A stretch of 64,000 bases of DNA, taken from positions 1,421,846 to 1,485,845 of the forward strand of contig NZ_LMFJ01000001.1 of assembly GCF_001426755.1 (NCBI RefSeq), given 5' to 3'. A program made the position numbers and the translations under genes. Below the pieces are notes generated by a model, which worked only from the letters and a program-made list of their open reading frames with translations, searched no databases and was not told the origin of the DNA. This document shows positions 27,984 to 34,664 of the stretch, piece by piece. Every line of letters begins with the position of its first letter. The first letter of the stretch is position 1. This DNA is from Aeromicrobium sp. Root495 (GTDB taxonomy: Bacteria; Actinomycetota; Actinomycetes; Propionibacteriales; Nocardioidaceae).

Positions 27984-28162
27984 CCGCTGCTATGCTTCGT
28001 TCTGAGGCATGAATTTGGCCGGGTGAGCTCGCAAGGGCCCTGGAGCTGAGTTCGAGCCGGCCCCCGTGCGTGAGCCATCTGGCCGCAAGGGCGAGGCAGC
28101 AGCACCCGTCATCTGAGCGCCGAGCGCTCGATCTCCCGACTCATCCCCAGGAGGGGACTCTC
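27984..28162 (+). promoter_or_regulatory. Capsid gene leader with nested stem potential
   Basis: A 179-bp gene-free stretch. A TATGCT -10-like box lies at 27991-27996. Nested complementary segments follow: GGCCGG at 28017-28022 with CCGGCC at 28057-28062, and AGCTC at 28026-28030 with GAGCT at 28043-28047. An AGGAGGGGA ribosome-binding site precedes the capsid ATG. It probably holds the late-gene promoter and a structured leader. Confidence 0.45.
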
Positions 28163-29548
28163 ATGCCACGCAAGCATCGTGCTACCAAGCCTGTCGACAC
28201 CCTCGCCCAGCTCTCCAACAAGCTCACGAGCTTCCGGAACCAGGCCGTGTCCGACCTGGGCTCGTCTCCGTCTGGCCGTCTCTACGACGCCCCCAACGCG
28301 GCCGACCGTTCCGCGGAGGCCCGCGGGCTCCGCGACAGCGTCTGGGCGCACATGCAGGAAGTCATGGCCGACGCCGAGGCGGACGAATGGTCTGACGAGC
28401 TGAAGGACCGGTACGAATCGCTCGAGGCTTCCCTCGACGAGATGGGTACCTTCGTCGAGCGGTACTCGCCTGTCGACCGCTCGGGCGTCGTCGCTCCGAC
28501 CGCACCGCGGACGGCTGCCTACGCCCAGGACCGACCTCTCGCCCAGGACCAGACGTTCCGCGGCGCCGTGAACGCGCTCGGGCTCGACCGAGACGACCGC
28601 AACCTCGACCAGCTTCGCGACTCGTCCGGCGAGGAGCTCTCGTTCGGGGCCGTGCTCCGCAACGCGATGGCCGACAACCGGCTGAACATCGTCAACTCGA
28701 TGATCGAGGGGTCGGACGCCGCAGGCGGCTACCTCGTCCCTTCGATCCTGACTGCCGACATCATCGACCTGGCCCGCAACAAGGCCCGAGTGCTCGAGGC
28801 CGGCGCCCGGATCGTGCCGATGGCGAACCGCAAGATCGAGGTTCCCACGTGGGAGAACGACCCCGCCCCGGAGTGGCGAGCCGAGAACGCCGCCATCGCG
28901 GAGGACGACGGCGAGCTTGGACACATCGAGCTCGAGGCCAAGAGCCTGGCGGTCCTCGTGAAGGCGTCGCGGGAGCTGCTCGAGGACACCAACGTCGACA
29001 AACTGCTGCTCGAGGCCTTCGCGGCGTCGTTCGCGCTCAAGCTCGACACCGCGGCGCTCTACGGCACCGGCGCCAACTCGCCGGCCGGCCTCAAGGGCAA
29101 CGCAGGCGTGACGAAGACGCCCCTTGCAGCTAACGGCGCCTCGCCGACGTGGGATGCGCTCGTCGACTCGGTAGGCCGTCTGCGGGACAAGAACTACGAC
29201 CCGAACGCACAGATCTCGGCCGACCGCACGGCCCGCTCACTGGCCAAGCTCAAGGAGACGGGCACCGGCGCCTACCTGCAGCGTCCGGGCTATCTCGACG
29301 GCGTTCCACTGCTCACGACGGGCCAGGTGCCCACGAACCTCACCGTGGGCACGTCCAACGACACCGCGGACGTGTTTACGGGCGACTGGTCCAAGCTGTA
29401 CGTCGGCATCCGGACCAACCTCGTGATCAGCCGTCTCGTCGAGCGTTACGCCGACACCGGCCAGGTCGGCTTCGTCGCGTGGTTCCGCGGCGACATCGTC
29501 CCGGCGCGTCCGGCCGCCTTCGACATCGTGACGGGCGTCAAGGCATGA
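28163..29548 (+). CDS. HK97-fold phage major capsid protein
   Basis: A 461-aa capsid protein. Residues about 1-120 form a helical, charged delta-like scaffold region (VWAHMQEVMADAEADEWSDELKDRYESLE). From about residue 135 the HK97 fold follows: AGGYLVPSILTADIIDLAR, then the P-domain and E-loop segments (GHIELEAKSLAVLVKASRELLED), a conserved TAALYGTGANSPAGLKGN and the C-terminal FVAWFRGDIVPARPAAFDI. This is the actinophage-type capsid. HK97-type scaffolds are usually trimmed by a protease, but none is encoded in the element. The ATG was chosen because AGGAGGGGA sits 6 nt upstream. Confidence 0.93.
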   Translation: MPRKHRATKPVDTLAQLSNKLTSFRNQAVSDLGSSPSGRLYDAPNAADRSAEARGLRDSVWAHMQEVMADAEADEWSDELKDRYESLEASLDEMGTFVERYSPVDRSGVVAPTAPRTAAYAQDRPLAQDQTFRGAVNALGLDRDDRNLDQLRDSSGEELSFGAVLRNAMADNRLNIVNSMIEGSDAAGGYLVPSILTADIIDLARNKARVLEAGARIVPMANRKIEVPTWENDPAPEWRAENAAIAEDDGELGHIELEAKSLAVLVKASRELLEDTNVDKLLLEAFAASFALKLDTAALYGTGANSPAGLKGNAGVTKTPLAANGASPTWDALVDSVGRLRDKNYDPNAQISADRTARSLAKLKETGTGAYLQRPGYLDGVPLLTTGQVPTNLTVGTSNDTADVFTGDWSKLYVGIRTNLVISRLVERYADTGQVGFVAWFRGDIVPARPAAFDIVTGVKA

Positions 29549-29769
29549 GCACCGCGACGGCGGGCGTCGTCGAGATCGTGGGCGTGTTCCTCATGCTCAT
29601 CGGTCTCGGCGCCGTCGTTGCGGCTGCGGCCATGGTCAGCATCGCGCTGGCCGTGCTCGCGAGTGGCACGTTCCTCGTGCTGGCCGGCGTGGTGGCTATC
29701 TACCTCGCCGTGCACCTCGAGCGCGCGAGCGCTCCGAAGCCGGTCAACGACGGCATCCCCGTCGTCTGA
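29545..29769 (+). CDS. Small two-helix membrane protein after the capsid gene
   Basis: A 74-aa protein that is nearly all membrane: two hydrophobic helices at about 8-30 and 33-56, then a short charged tail (HLERASAPKPVNDG). Its ATG overlaps the capsid stop (ATGA). Size and topology resemble small holins or membrane-anchoring satellite proteins, but no endolysin is present and no family is recognised. Confidence 0.65.
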   Translation: MSTATAGVVEIVGVFLMLIGLGAVVAAAAMVSIALAVLASGTFLVLAGVVAIYLAVHLERASAPKPVNDGIPVV

Positions 29770-29779
29770 CCCTCCGACC

Positions 29780-29861
29780 GCCTGCGGCACCGATCCGTTT
29801 CCGCGGCCCTGGTTTGGTCACCGGGGTTCAACCGTCCTTTCCGCGGATCGGTGTCGCAGGC
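29780..29861. repeat. Long inverted repeat between capsid block and tape-measure gene
   Basis: An 18-bp arm at 29780-29797 (GCCTGCGGCACCGATCCG) is complementary to 29844-29861 except for one position that is a G-U pair in RNA. The loop is 46 nt. TTTCCGCGG occurs at 29798-29806 and again at 29838-29846. It could be a terminator, an RNA switch or a protein site separating capsid from tape-measure expression. Confidence 0.8.
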
Positions 29862-29880
29862 ACCCTCCTGAGGAGCTCGC

Positions 29881-32196
29881 ATGAGCACTACCTCGATCGC
29901 CTACGACATCCTCGCCCGTGACCGTGGCGCGTCGGCCAGCCTCACCCGCATCGGTGACGCGGCCGAGCGCGCCGGTGTGCGGACCAACCGCGCGGGCAAG
30001 CTCGTCAAGGGTGGCGCGCTGGCGATGTCGGCGGGTATCGGTTCGGCAACGCTCGTCGCGCTGCGCTTCGCGAAGGCAGCGGCGAGTGACGAGCTCATGG
30101 CCACCAAGATGGCTCGGGCGTTCAAGAACAATGCCGGGGCCACTCGGCTGCAGATCTCGGCCACCGAGGCGTGGATCACGAAGCAAGGCCTCGCTCTCGG
30201 CGTCACGGACGACGAGCTGCGGCCCGCTCTTGGACGTCTTGTGACCGCCACGAACGACGTCGGCGAAGCGCAGCGTCTCGCATCCCTGGCGATGAACGTG
30301 TCGGCTGGCCGGGGCAAGGCGCTCGGCACAGTTACGGAAGCCCTGGCTCGGGCCCAGGGCGGCAACACGTCGGCGCTCTCACGACTCGGTGTTGTGACGA
30401 AGGACGCCAGCGGCAAGGCGCTGACGTTCGACCAGATCACGCAGAACCTCGCGAAGACCTTCAAGGGACAGGCAGCCGGGGCAGCGGACACCACGGCCGG
30501 CAAGTACGCGCGCGTCAAGATCGCATTCTCGGAGGCGGGCGAGGCGCTCGGCTACAAGCTCATGGGACCGCTCACCGAGATGGCCACGTGGCTGACGGGC
30601 ACCGGCATTCCCGTGCTGGACAAGTGGTCGAGCGCTGTCGGTGAGAAGGTCGGCGCCGCGAGCGACACCGTGCGCGACAAGGTCGGCACGATCCTCGACA
30701 CCTTCCGCGGGCTGCAGGATCTCGACGGCGAGGAGATCGGGACCAAGCTCGCCGGCGCGGTCGAGTCGGGGCTCGGCAAGCTGGGCGGCCTGGCGGGCTC
30801 GCTCTACGAGCGCCTCGATCAGGCCTTCGGTGACGTCGACTGGCTGGGCCTCGGCATCGGGATGGGCAAGCAAGTCCCATCGCTGCTTCTCGGCCTGGCA
30901 ACGGGCATCGTCACCTTCGACTTCGGCAGCCTGCTCTCGGGCGTGGGCGAGCACTGGCAAGAGGTGCTCATGGGGGTCCTTCTGGTCGTGTTCGCCCCGG
31001 CGAAGATCGCGGGCGGAGTGGCACGATCGCTTGAACGGATCCCCCTCGCGGGCAAGTTGCTCGGCTGGGTCGTGCGCAGCCTGAACGGCGCCGGCGGCAA
31101 GGTCAAGGGCAAGATCGTCGAGTGGTTCAAGTGGTTCTCTGACGGGTTCTTCGCTGGCCTCGGACGCACGGGCCCCGGGATTCTGTCGCGCTTCGGGTCG
31201 TTCATGAGAAGGATTCCCGCGACCATCGTGAACACGCTCCGTGCAGGTGCCGGCCGCGCAGACAACGCGATGTACGCGCTGCTCCTACGCATGGCTGACG
31301 GAGCGTCCAGCGGCGTCCTGCGGGTCGTCAGGGTGGTGCGCGCTCTCCCCGGCAAGGCCATCAAGGCGCTGTCCGGCTTCGGGGGCAAGATGGCCGAGGC
31401 TGGCCGTGACGCCGTGCGCGGGCTTGTCAGCGGCCTGACCGACATCGACCTCCTCGGAAGGATCTCTGGGGCGGCCCGAGCGCTTGGGGACCGGGTGCCG
31501 GGCTCGATCAAGAAGCTTCTCCGGATCAAGTCGCCTTCGCGGGTCATGATGGAGATCGGCGGCTACGTGACCGAGGGTCTGGCCAAGGGCATCCTCGGGC
31601 CGAAGACCAAGTCTCTCGATGCCGCTGTCGCCCGCACGGTCGCCAAGGTGAGGTCCATCCGCGAGAAGCTCGCAGGACTCCGCGGCGAGCGCAACACCTT
31701 CGCGGCGGGCATGAACTTCTCGAGCTCCGTCTTCGGCGGTGACTACGGCGAGCTCGGTCCGAGCACCGGCGGGATCCTGGCGTACCAGCAGCGCCAGCTC
31801 GACCAGGCGAACCAGGTCAAGGGGGACGTCTCCAAGCTGCTGAGGCTGGGACTCTCGGCCTCGCTCATCCGGCAGATGCAGGCATCGGGCGAGTCGGGCA
31901 TCGCGGCCATGCACCAGCTGGCCACCACCGGTAGCCGGGCCGACGTCTCCCAGCTCAACGCGCTCGACAAGGCGACGCAGGTCGCGTACGGGCGCACGGG
32001 TGCCGCGGCCGGCGGCGCGGTCTTCAACCCAGCGATCAAGCGCACCAAGGGTGAGCTGACCGGCGCCGAGAAGCTGCTCCGCGTCCTCGAGCGCCTCGAC
32101 AAGAACACCGGCAAGGCTGAGATCCACATCCACCTCGAGGGCAAGGACATCCTCTACTCGATCAACAAGCACAACCGCCGGAACGGGAAGAAGTGA
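29881..32196 (+). CDS. Tape-measure-like phage tail protein
   Basis: A 771-aa protein with the features of siphophage tape measure proteins: a long helical N-terminal half (SIAYDILARDRGASASLTRIGDAAERAG), internal hydrophobic segments (LLGLATGIVTFDFGSLLSG, VLMGVLLVVFAPAKIAGG), then Lys/Arg-rich helices with LRIKSPSRVMMEIGGYVTEGLAKGI, a motif commonly seen in tape measures. The C-terminal 150 residues are coiled-coil-like. A GAGGAG site precedes the ATG. In phages this protein sets tail length and helps DNA entry. No other tail gene is present, so a helper phage would have to provide the tube. Confidence 0.85.
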   Translation: MSTTSIAYDILARDRGASASLTRIGDAAERAGVRTNRAGKLVKGGALAMSAGIGSATLVALRFAKAAASDELMATKMARAFKNNAGATRLQISATEAWITKQGLALGVTDDELRPALGRLVTATNDVGEAQRLASLAMNVSAGRGKALGTVTEALARAQGGNTSALSRLGVVTKDASGKALTFDQITQNLAKTFKGQAAGAADTTAGKYARVKIAFSEAGEALGYKLMGPLTEMATWLTGTGIPVLDKWSSAVGEKVGAASDTVRDKVGTILDTFRGLQDLDGEEIGTKLAGAVESGLGKLGGLAGSLYERLDQAFGDVDWLGLGIGMGKQVPSLLLGLATGIVTFDFGSLLSGVGEHWQEVLMGVLLVVFAPAKIAGGVARSLERIPLAGKLLGWVVRSLNGAGGKVKGKIVEWFKWFSDGFFAGLGRTGPGILSRFGSFMRRIPATIVNTLRAGAGRADNAMYALLLRMADGASSGVLRVVRVVRALPGKAIKALSGFGGKMAEAGRDAVRGLVSGLTDIDLLGRISGAARALGDRVPGSIKKLLRIKSPSRVMMEIGGYVTEGLAKGILGPKTKSLDAAVARTVAKVRSIREKLAGLRGERNTFAAGMNFSSSVFGGDYGELGPSTGGILAYQQRQLDQANQVKGDVSKLLRLGLSASLIRQMQASGESGIAAMHQLATTGSRADVSQLNALDKATQVAYGRTGAAAGGAVFNPAIKRTKGELTGAEKLLRVLERLDKNTGKAEIHIHLEGKDILYSINKHNRRNGKK

Positions 32197-32211
32197 CCAT
32201 CCGCCGCGACC

Positions 32212-32793
32212 CTACGCCCGGCGTTGGCGCCTCGTGCCGTCGCGCACGGCCGCTAGACGAGCAAGTTCAGCAAGAGCCAGCTTCTCAACCGCGCTCACCG
32301 CGTCCTCCAACTTCCTCAGGTGTGTGAACGCAGGGCCGACCCCATCCATCTTCTGTTCGCGAGACTTACTTGAGCCCTGCACGGGTCCGTGAGCTTCTTC
32401 GGGAAGTGAGATGTGGAATGCGTGCACCAGCATCAGCGCGCGGCCGAGATCGCTGTCCGGTGCCACGAGCAGGCGTGCTTCGGTAAGGGAGCGCCGCAGC
32501 CGGTGATTGCGCTCAGCCATCTGCTTTCCCGAATCGGTGTCGACGAACTCGATCAGGTCCTTCGTCTCCATCGTTGTGAACGCCGGAATCATGATCCACT
32601 CAAGCTCAACCAGTCCGCGCGCGTCGACCAGGAGCTCCGCGAGCACTCGTCGAAGCTCGTCTCGACGAGACTCCTGGCGTGCGACATCGTCCCTGCGAGC
32701 TGACCGTCGATCGGCGAACGCCGCTCCGCCTAGAGATCCGGCCAGCGTCGAAACGGCTGTGATCCCAATAGCAGACGTCTGAGCCCAGTCCAT
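32212..32793 (-). CDS. Membrane-anchored helical protein of unknown function
   Basis: A 193-aa protein on the opposite strand to the structural genes, convergent with the tape measure gene (15-bp gap). One transmembrane helix (about residues 6-26) is followed by a basic/acidic coiled coil (RRSARRDDVARQESRRDELRR) and a cytoplasmic helical domain. It is 56 bp downstream of the excisionase and may share its transcript. The arrangement suggests an accessory (moron) gene, perhaps for superinfection control, but no domain is recognised. The region looks less GC-rich than its neighbours. Confidence 0.65.
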   Translation of the reverse strand: MDWAQTSAIGITAVSTLAGSLGGAAFADRRSARRDDVARQESRRDELRRVLAELLVDARGLVELEWIMIPAFTTMETKDLIEFVDTDSGKQMAERNHRLRRSLTEARLLVAPDSDLGRALMLVHAFHISLPEEAHGPVQGSSKSREQKMDGVGPAFTHLRKLEDAVSAVEKLALAELARLAAVRDGTRRQRRA

Positions 32794-32849
32794 TGTGTCA
32801 ATCTAGGTGAGGCATCAGTGCCGGCAGCGAGCGCCACGCCCGGGACGGC

Positions 32850-33041
32850 TCAGCGGGTCCGAGCCGCGATGAACGCCGCCAGGTCTCGCTCGTAGACCCG
32901 GGTCTTCGCACGGCCTATGCCGATCTCGACGCCGCGGAGGTCGCCGCGAGCCACGAGGTTGAGCACGTGACCGCGCGAGCACGAGAGACGCTCGGCCGCC
33001 TCAGCGACCGACAGCAGCTGCGGCGCCCTCGGCTCGGTCAC
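32850..33041 (-). CDS. Excisionase-like helix-turn-helix protein
   Basis: A 63-aa protein with the AlpA/MerR-like DNA-binding motif LLSVAEAAERLSCSRGHVLNLVARGDL followed by a wing (AKTRVYERDLAAFIA). This is the usual actinobacterial recombination directionality factor type. It overlaps the stop of the upstream 115-aa gene (ATGA). It would bind the attachment site arms with the integrase to favour excision. Confidence 0.85.
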   Translation of the reverse strand: MTEPRAPQLLSVAEAAERLSCSRGHVLNLVARGDLRGVEIGIGRAKTRVYERDLAAFIAARTR

Positions 33042-33385
33042 AAGATCTCGTCGAGGAGGTCGGCCGCGCCCTGAAGGGCCGACGCCAGCGAGCGAGCGTC
33101 GACGCTAGTGATCCCGGCCCAGTCTCGGTCGGCCAGGACGTGGAGCTCGGCCGACCCCGAGCCGACCGTCACGACCTCGACGAGGTGTGCGCTCGCATCG
33201 AACACCCGACTGTGCTCGGTGTAGGTGCCGGCGACGTCGTGCTCGAGGGTCTCTCGCCCTTTCACGGAGTCGACGATGTGGCCGGCCTCGATGTCCTGCG
33301 CGTACTGCGCCCGGGTCTCGGCGTCGTGCTTCGCGTGATCCTTCTTGCACCAGCTAGGGCAGGTCACGGCGGTATCGTTCTTCAT
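33038..33385 (-). CDS. Small CPxWC-motif protein at the element's right end (DUF6907-like)
   Basis: A 115-aa protein beginning MKNDTAVTCPSWCKKDHAKHD, a short Cys/His-rich motif I associate with DUF6907 proteins of actinobacteria and their phages. The rest is a mixed alpha/beta domain. The start at 33385 is supported by GAAAGGATC about 6 nt upstream; a longer start adds only MKGST. It is the first gene of the leftward operon with the excisionase. Its role is unknown. Confidence 0.7.
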   Translation of the reverse strand: MKNDTAVTCPSWCKKDHAKHDAETRAQYAQDIEAGHIVDSVKGRETLEHDVAGTYTEHSRVFDASAHLVEVVTVGSGSAELHVLADRDWAGITSVDARSLASALQGAADLLDEIL

Positions 33386-33400
33386 GGTCGATCCTTTCAC

Positions 33401-33564
33401 GATCGGTCCACGCCCTCGGACGGGTGCAACCGTCGCGAGGGCATCTCTTTTCGGATGGGTTCAGGGGCGAAATCTCGCCCGGCTATCGGGTCCACACCGC
33501 TCGCGGCCTCTACCGGGTTTACGGGGCTTTCTGCGACTCAGCACAGCGCTTATTAAGTAGGCAC
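33401..33564. other. Right attachment arm and early-operon promoter region
   Basis: Gene-free stretch between the start of the 115-aa gene and the attR core. In the excised circle it would join 24638-24735, giving a shared control region between divergent integrase and excisionase operons. I cannot pick a clear -35/-10 pair. Confidence 0.45.
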
Positions 33565-33594
33565 CCCCAAGATGCCGGGCGAGCCGAAGCGGGT
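33565..33594 (+). repeat. Right attachment repeat (attR core)
   Basis: Identical over 30 bp to 24608-24637. Element sequence is on its left and the displaced 3' end of the LigD-polymerase gene is on its right. Confidence 0.92.
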
Positions 33595-33631
33595 CCAGCC
33601 CAGCAAGGACACGCGCAACAGCAAGAAGTAG
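33565..33631 (+). pseudogene. Displaced 3' end of the LigD-polymerase gene
   Basis: In frame it reads PKMPGEPKRVQPSKDTRNSKK and stops at TAG 33629-33631. It is the original C-terminus of the gene at 23589, cut off by the element. Upon precise excision the two parts would rejoin. Confidence 0.9.
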
Positions 33632-33841
33632 TGCCTGAGACAGCACGACGGCCCCGGGAAAAGGACGGGGCCGGCGCCGGGCTGCGTCTCGTGGTTCACG
33701 AGGCAGACCTGGGCGGTGGTCCCACAGGTCCTGGGTGGCCGGCGGGTGCGGCTCCCCGTGGTGTCGCCGTGCCCCTGACGATAGTCGCGGCCCACGAAGG
33801 CTCGTGCGGACGCCCGAGCGGGACTTCCGTAGGGTGACGAC
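33632..33841. other. Intergenic region with a hairpin
   Basis: It contains an 8-bp perfect stem (CGGCCCCG, 33649-33656, and CGGGGCCG, 33666-33673) around GGAAAAGGA-type loop sequence, the likely original terminator of the LigD-polymerase gene. The promoter of the alarmone synthetase gene lies at the right end. Nothing else is seen. Confidence 0.6.
33830..33835 (+). promoter_or_regulatory. -10 box of a leaderless promoter
   Basis: TAGGGT, 6 nt, then GTG at 33842 of the alarmone synthetase gene. Confidence 0.55.
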
Positions 33842-34636
33842 GTGGACCTGAGCTCGCACCGCCCCCGGGGCGGACCCTCGGAGGCGATCTCGTTCGACGA
33901 CCTCCGCGGCCTGCGCCAGGAGTTCACCCGCTTCATGCTGCGGCACCGCTTCGGCATGGAGGAGATCGTCACGAAGCTCCACATCCTGCGCGACGAGTTC
34001 GCGCTCATGCACGAGACCAACCCCATCGAGCACGTCGCCTCCCGGCTCAAGTCGCCGGACAGCCTGGCCGAGAAGATCCAGCGCAAGGGCTGTGAGGCCA
34101 CGTGGGAGTCGATCAGCGCCGAGATCACCGACATCGCCGGCGTCCGGGTGACCTGCTCCTTCGTGTCCGACGTCTACCAGGTGTTCGACGTGCTCACGAG
34201 CCAGCAGGACGTGACGCTCAAGGAGGTCCGCGACTACATCGTGGAGCCCAAGCCCAACGGGTACCGGAGCCTGCACGCGCTGGTCGAGGTGCCGGTCTAC
34301 CTCTCCGACGGCCCCGTCGCCGTGGGCGTCGAGGTGCAGCTGCGCACCATCGCGATGGACTTCTGGGCGAGCCTCGAGCACAAGATCCACTACAAGTATC
34401 GAGGCGCGGTGCCCGTCGACCTCCAGGACCGGCTGCGCGAGGCGGCCGAGTCGGCCAACGCGCTCGACGGTCGCATGGAGAGCCTGCACGCCGAGGTGCG
34501 CGGCCTCGACGAGTCCGGCGTCAGCGGGCTGTCCGACGACGTCCGCGCGGAGCTGCGTGCCGGAGACGACCTCGTGCCGAGCGAGCGTCTCCTCGAGGAG
34601 CTCCGCCGGCTGGCCGACGGCCCGCCCCTCCCCTGA
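33842..34636 (+). CDS. Small alarmone synthetase (GTP pyrophosphokinase, RelA/SpoT domain)
   Basis: A 264-aa single-domain (p)ppGpp synthetase that transfers pyrophosphate from ATP to GTP/GDP. Synthetase motifs are present: EITDIAGVRVTCSF, EPKPNGYRSLHALVEVP and VEVQLRTIAMDFWASLEHKIHYK. There is no hydrolase, TGS or ACT domain, so it is of the RelQ/RelP small class. The C-terminal helix is rich in Arg/Glu. It probably acts as a stress-linked alarmone source beside the main Rel. The GTG start is backed by a -10 box 6 nt upstream. Confidence 0.92.
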   Translation: MDLSSHRPRGGPSEAISFDDLRGLRQEFTRFMLRHRFGMEEIVTKLHILRDEFALMHETNPIEHVASRLKSPDSLAEKIQRKGCEATWESISAEITDIAGVRVTCSFVSDVYQVFDVLTSQQDVTLKEVRDYIVEPKPNGYRSLHALVEVPVYLSDGPVAVGVEVQLRTIAMDFWASLEHKIHYKYRGAVPVDLQDRLREAAESANALDGRMESLHAEVRGLDESGVSGLSDDVRAELRAGDDLVPSERLLEELRRLADGPPLP

Positions 34637-34664
34637 CTCGGGCAGTCTCCTTGCGGGTGCGACC

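Larger units (their letters stand above)
24608..33594. mobile_element. Integrated phage-satellite-like element (about 9 kb, capsid- and tape-measure-encoding)
   Basis: The element is bounded by 30-bp identical repeats at 24608-24637 and 33565-33594 within the LigD-polymerase gene. It carries an integrase at the left end, an excisionase at the right end, an origin-like region, small unknown genes, an HK97 capsid gene, a small membrane protein and a tape-measure-like gene. I can find no terminase, portal, prohead protease, connector, major tail, baseplate or lysis gene. Size and content resemble phiRv1/phiRv2 and capsid-forming PICIs, but a tape measure gene is unexpected. It may instead be a heavily deleted prophage. 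Confidence 0.85.

Noticed and set aside
28041-28070. tRNA T-loop-like sequence (GAGTTCGAGCC) suggesting a tRNA gene
   Set aside because: The flanking bases do not make the T stem and no anticodon or acceptor arm can be built.
24608-33594. Complete prophage
   Set aside because: It is too small, and lacks terminase, portal, protease, tail tube, baseplate and lysis genes on both strands.
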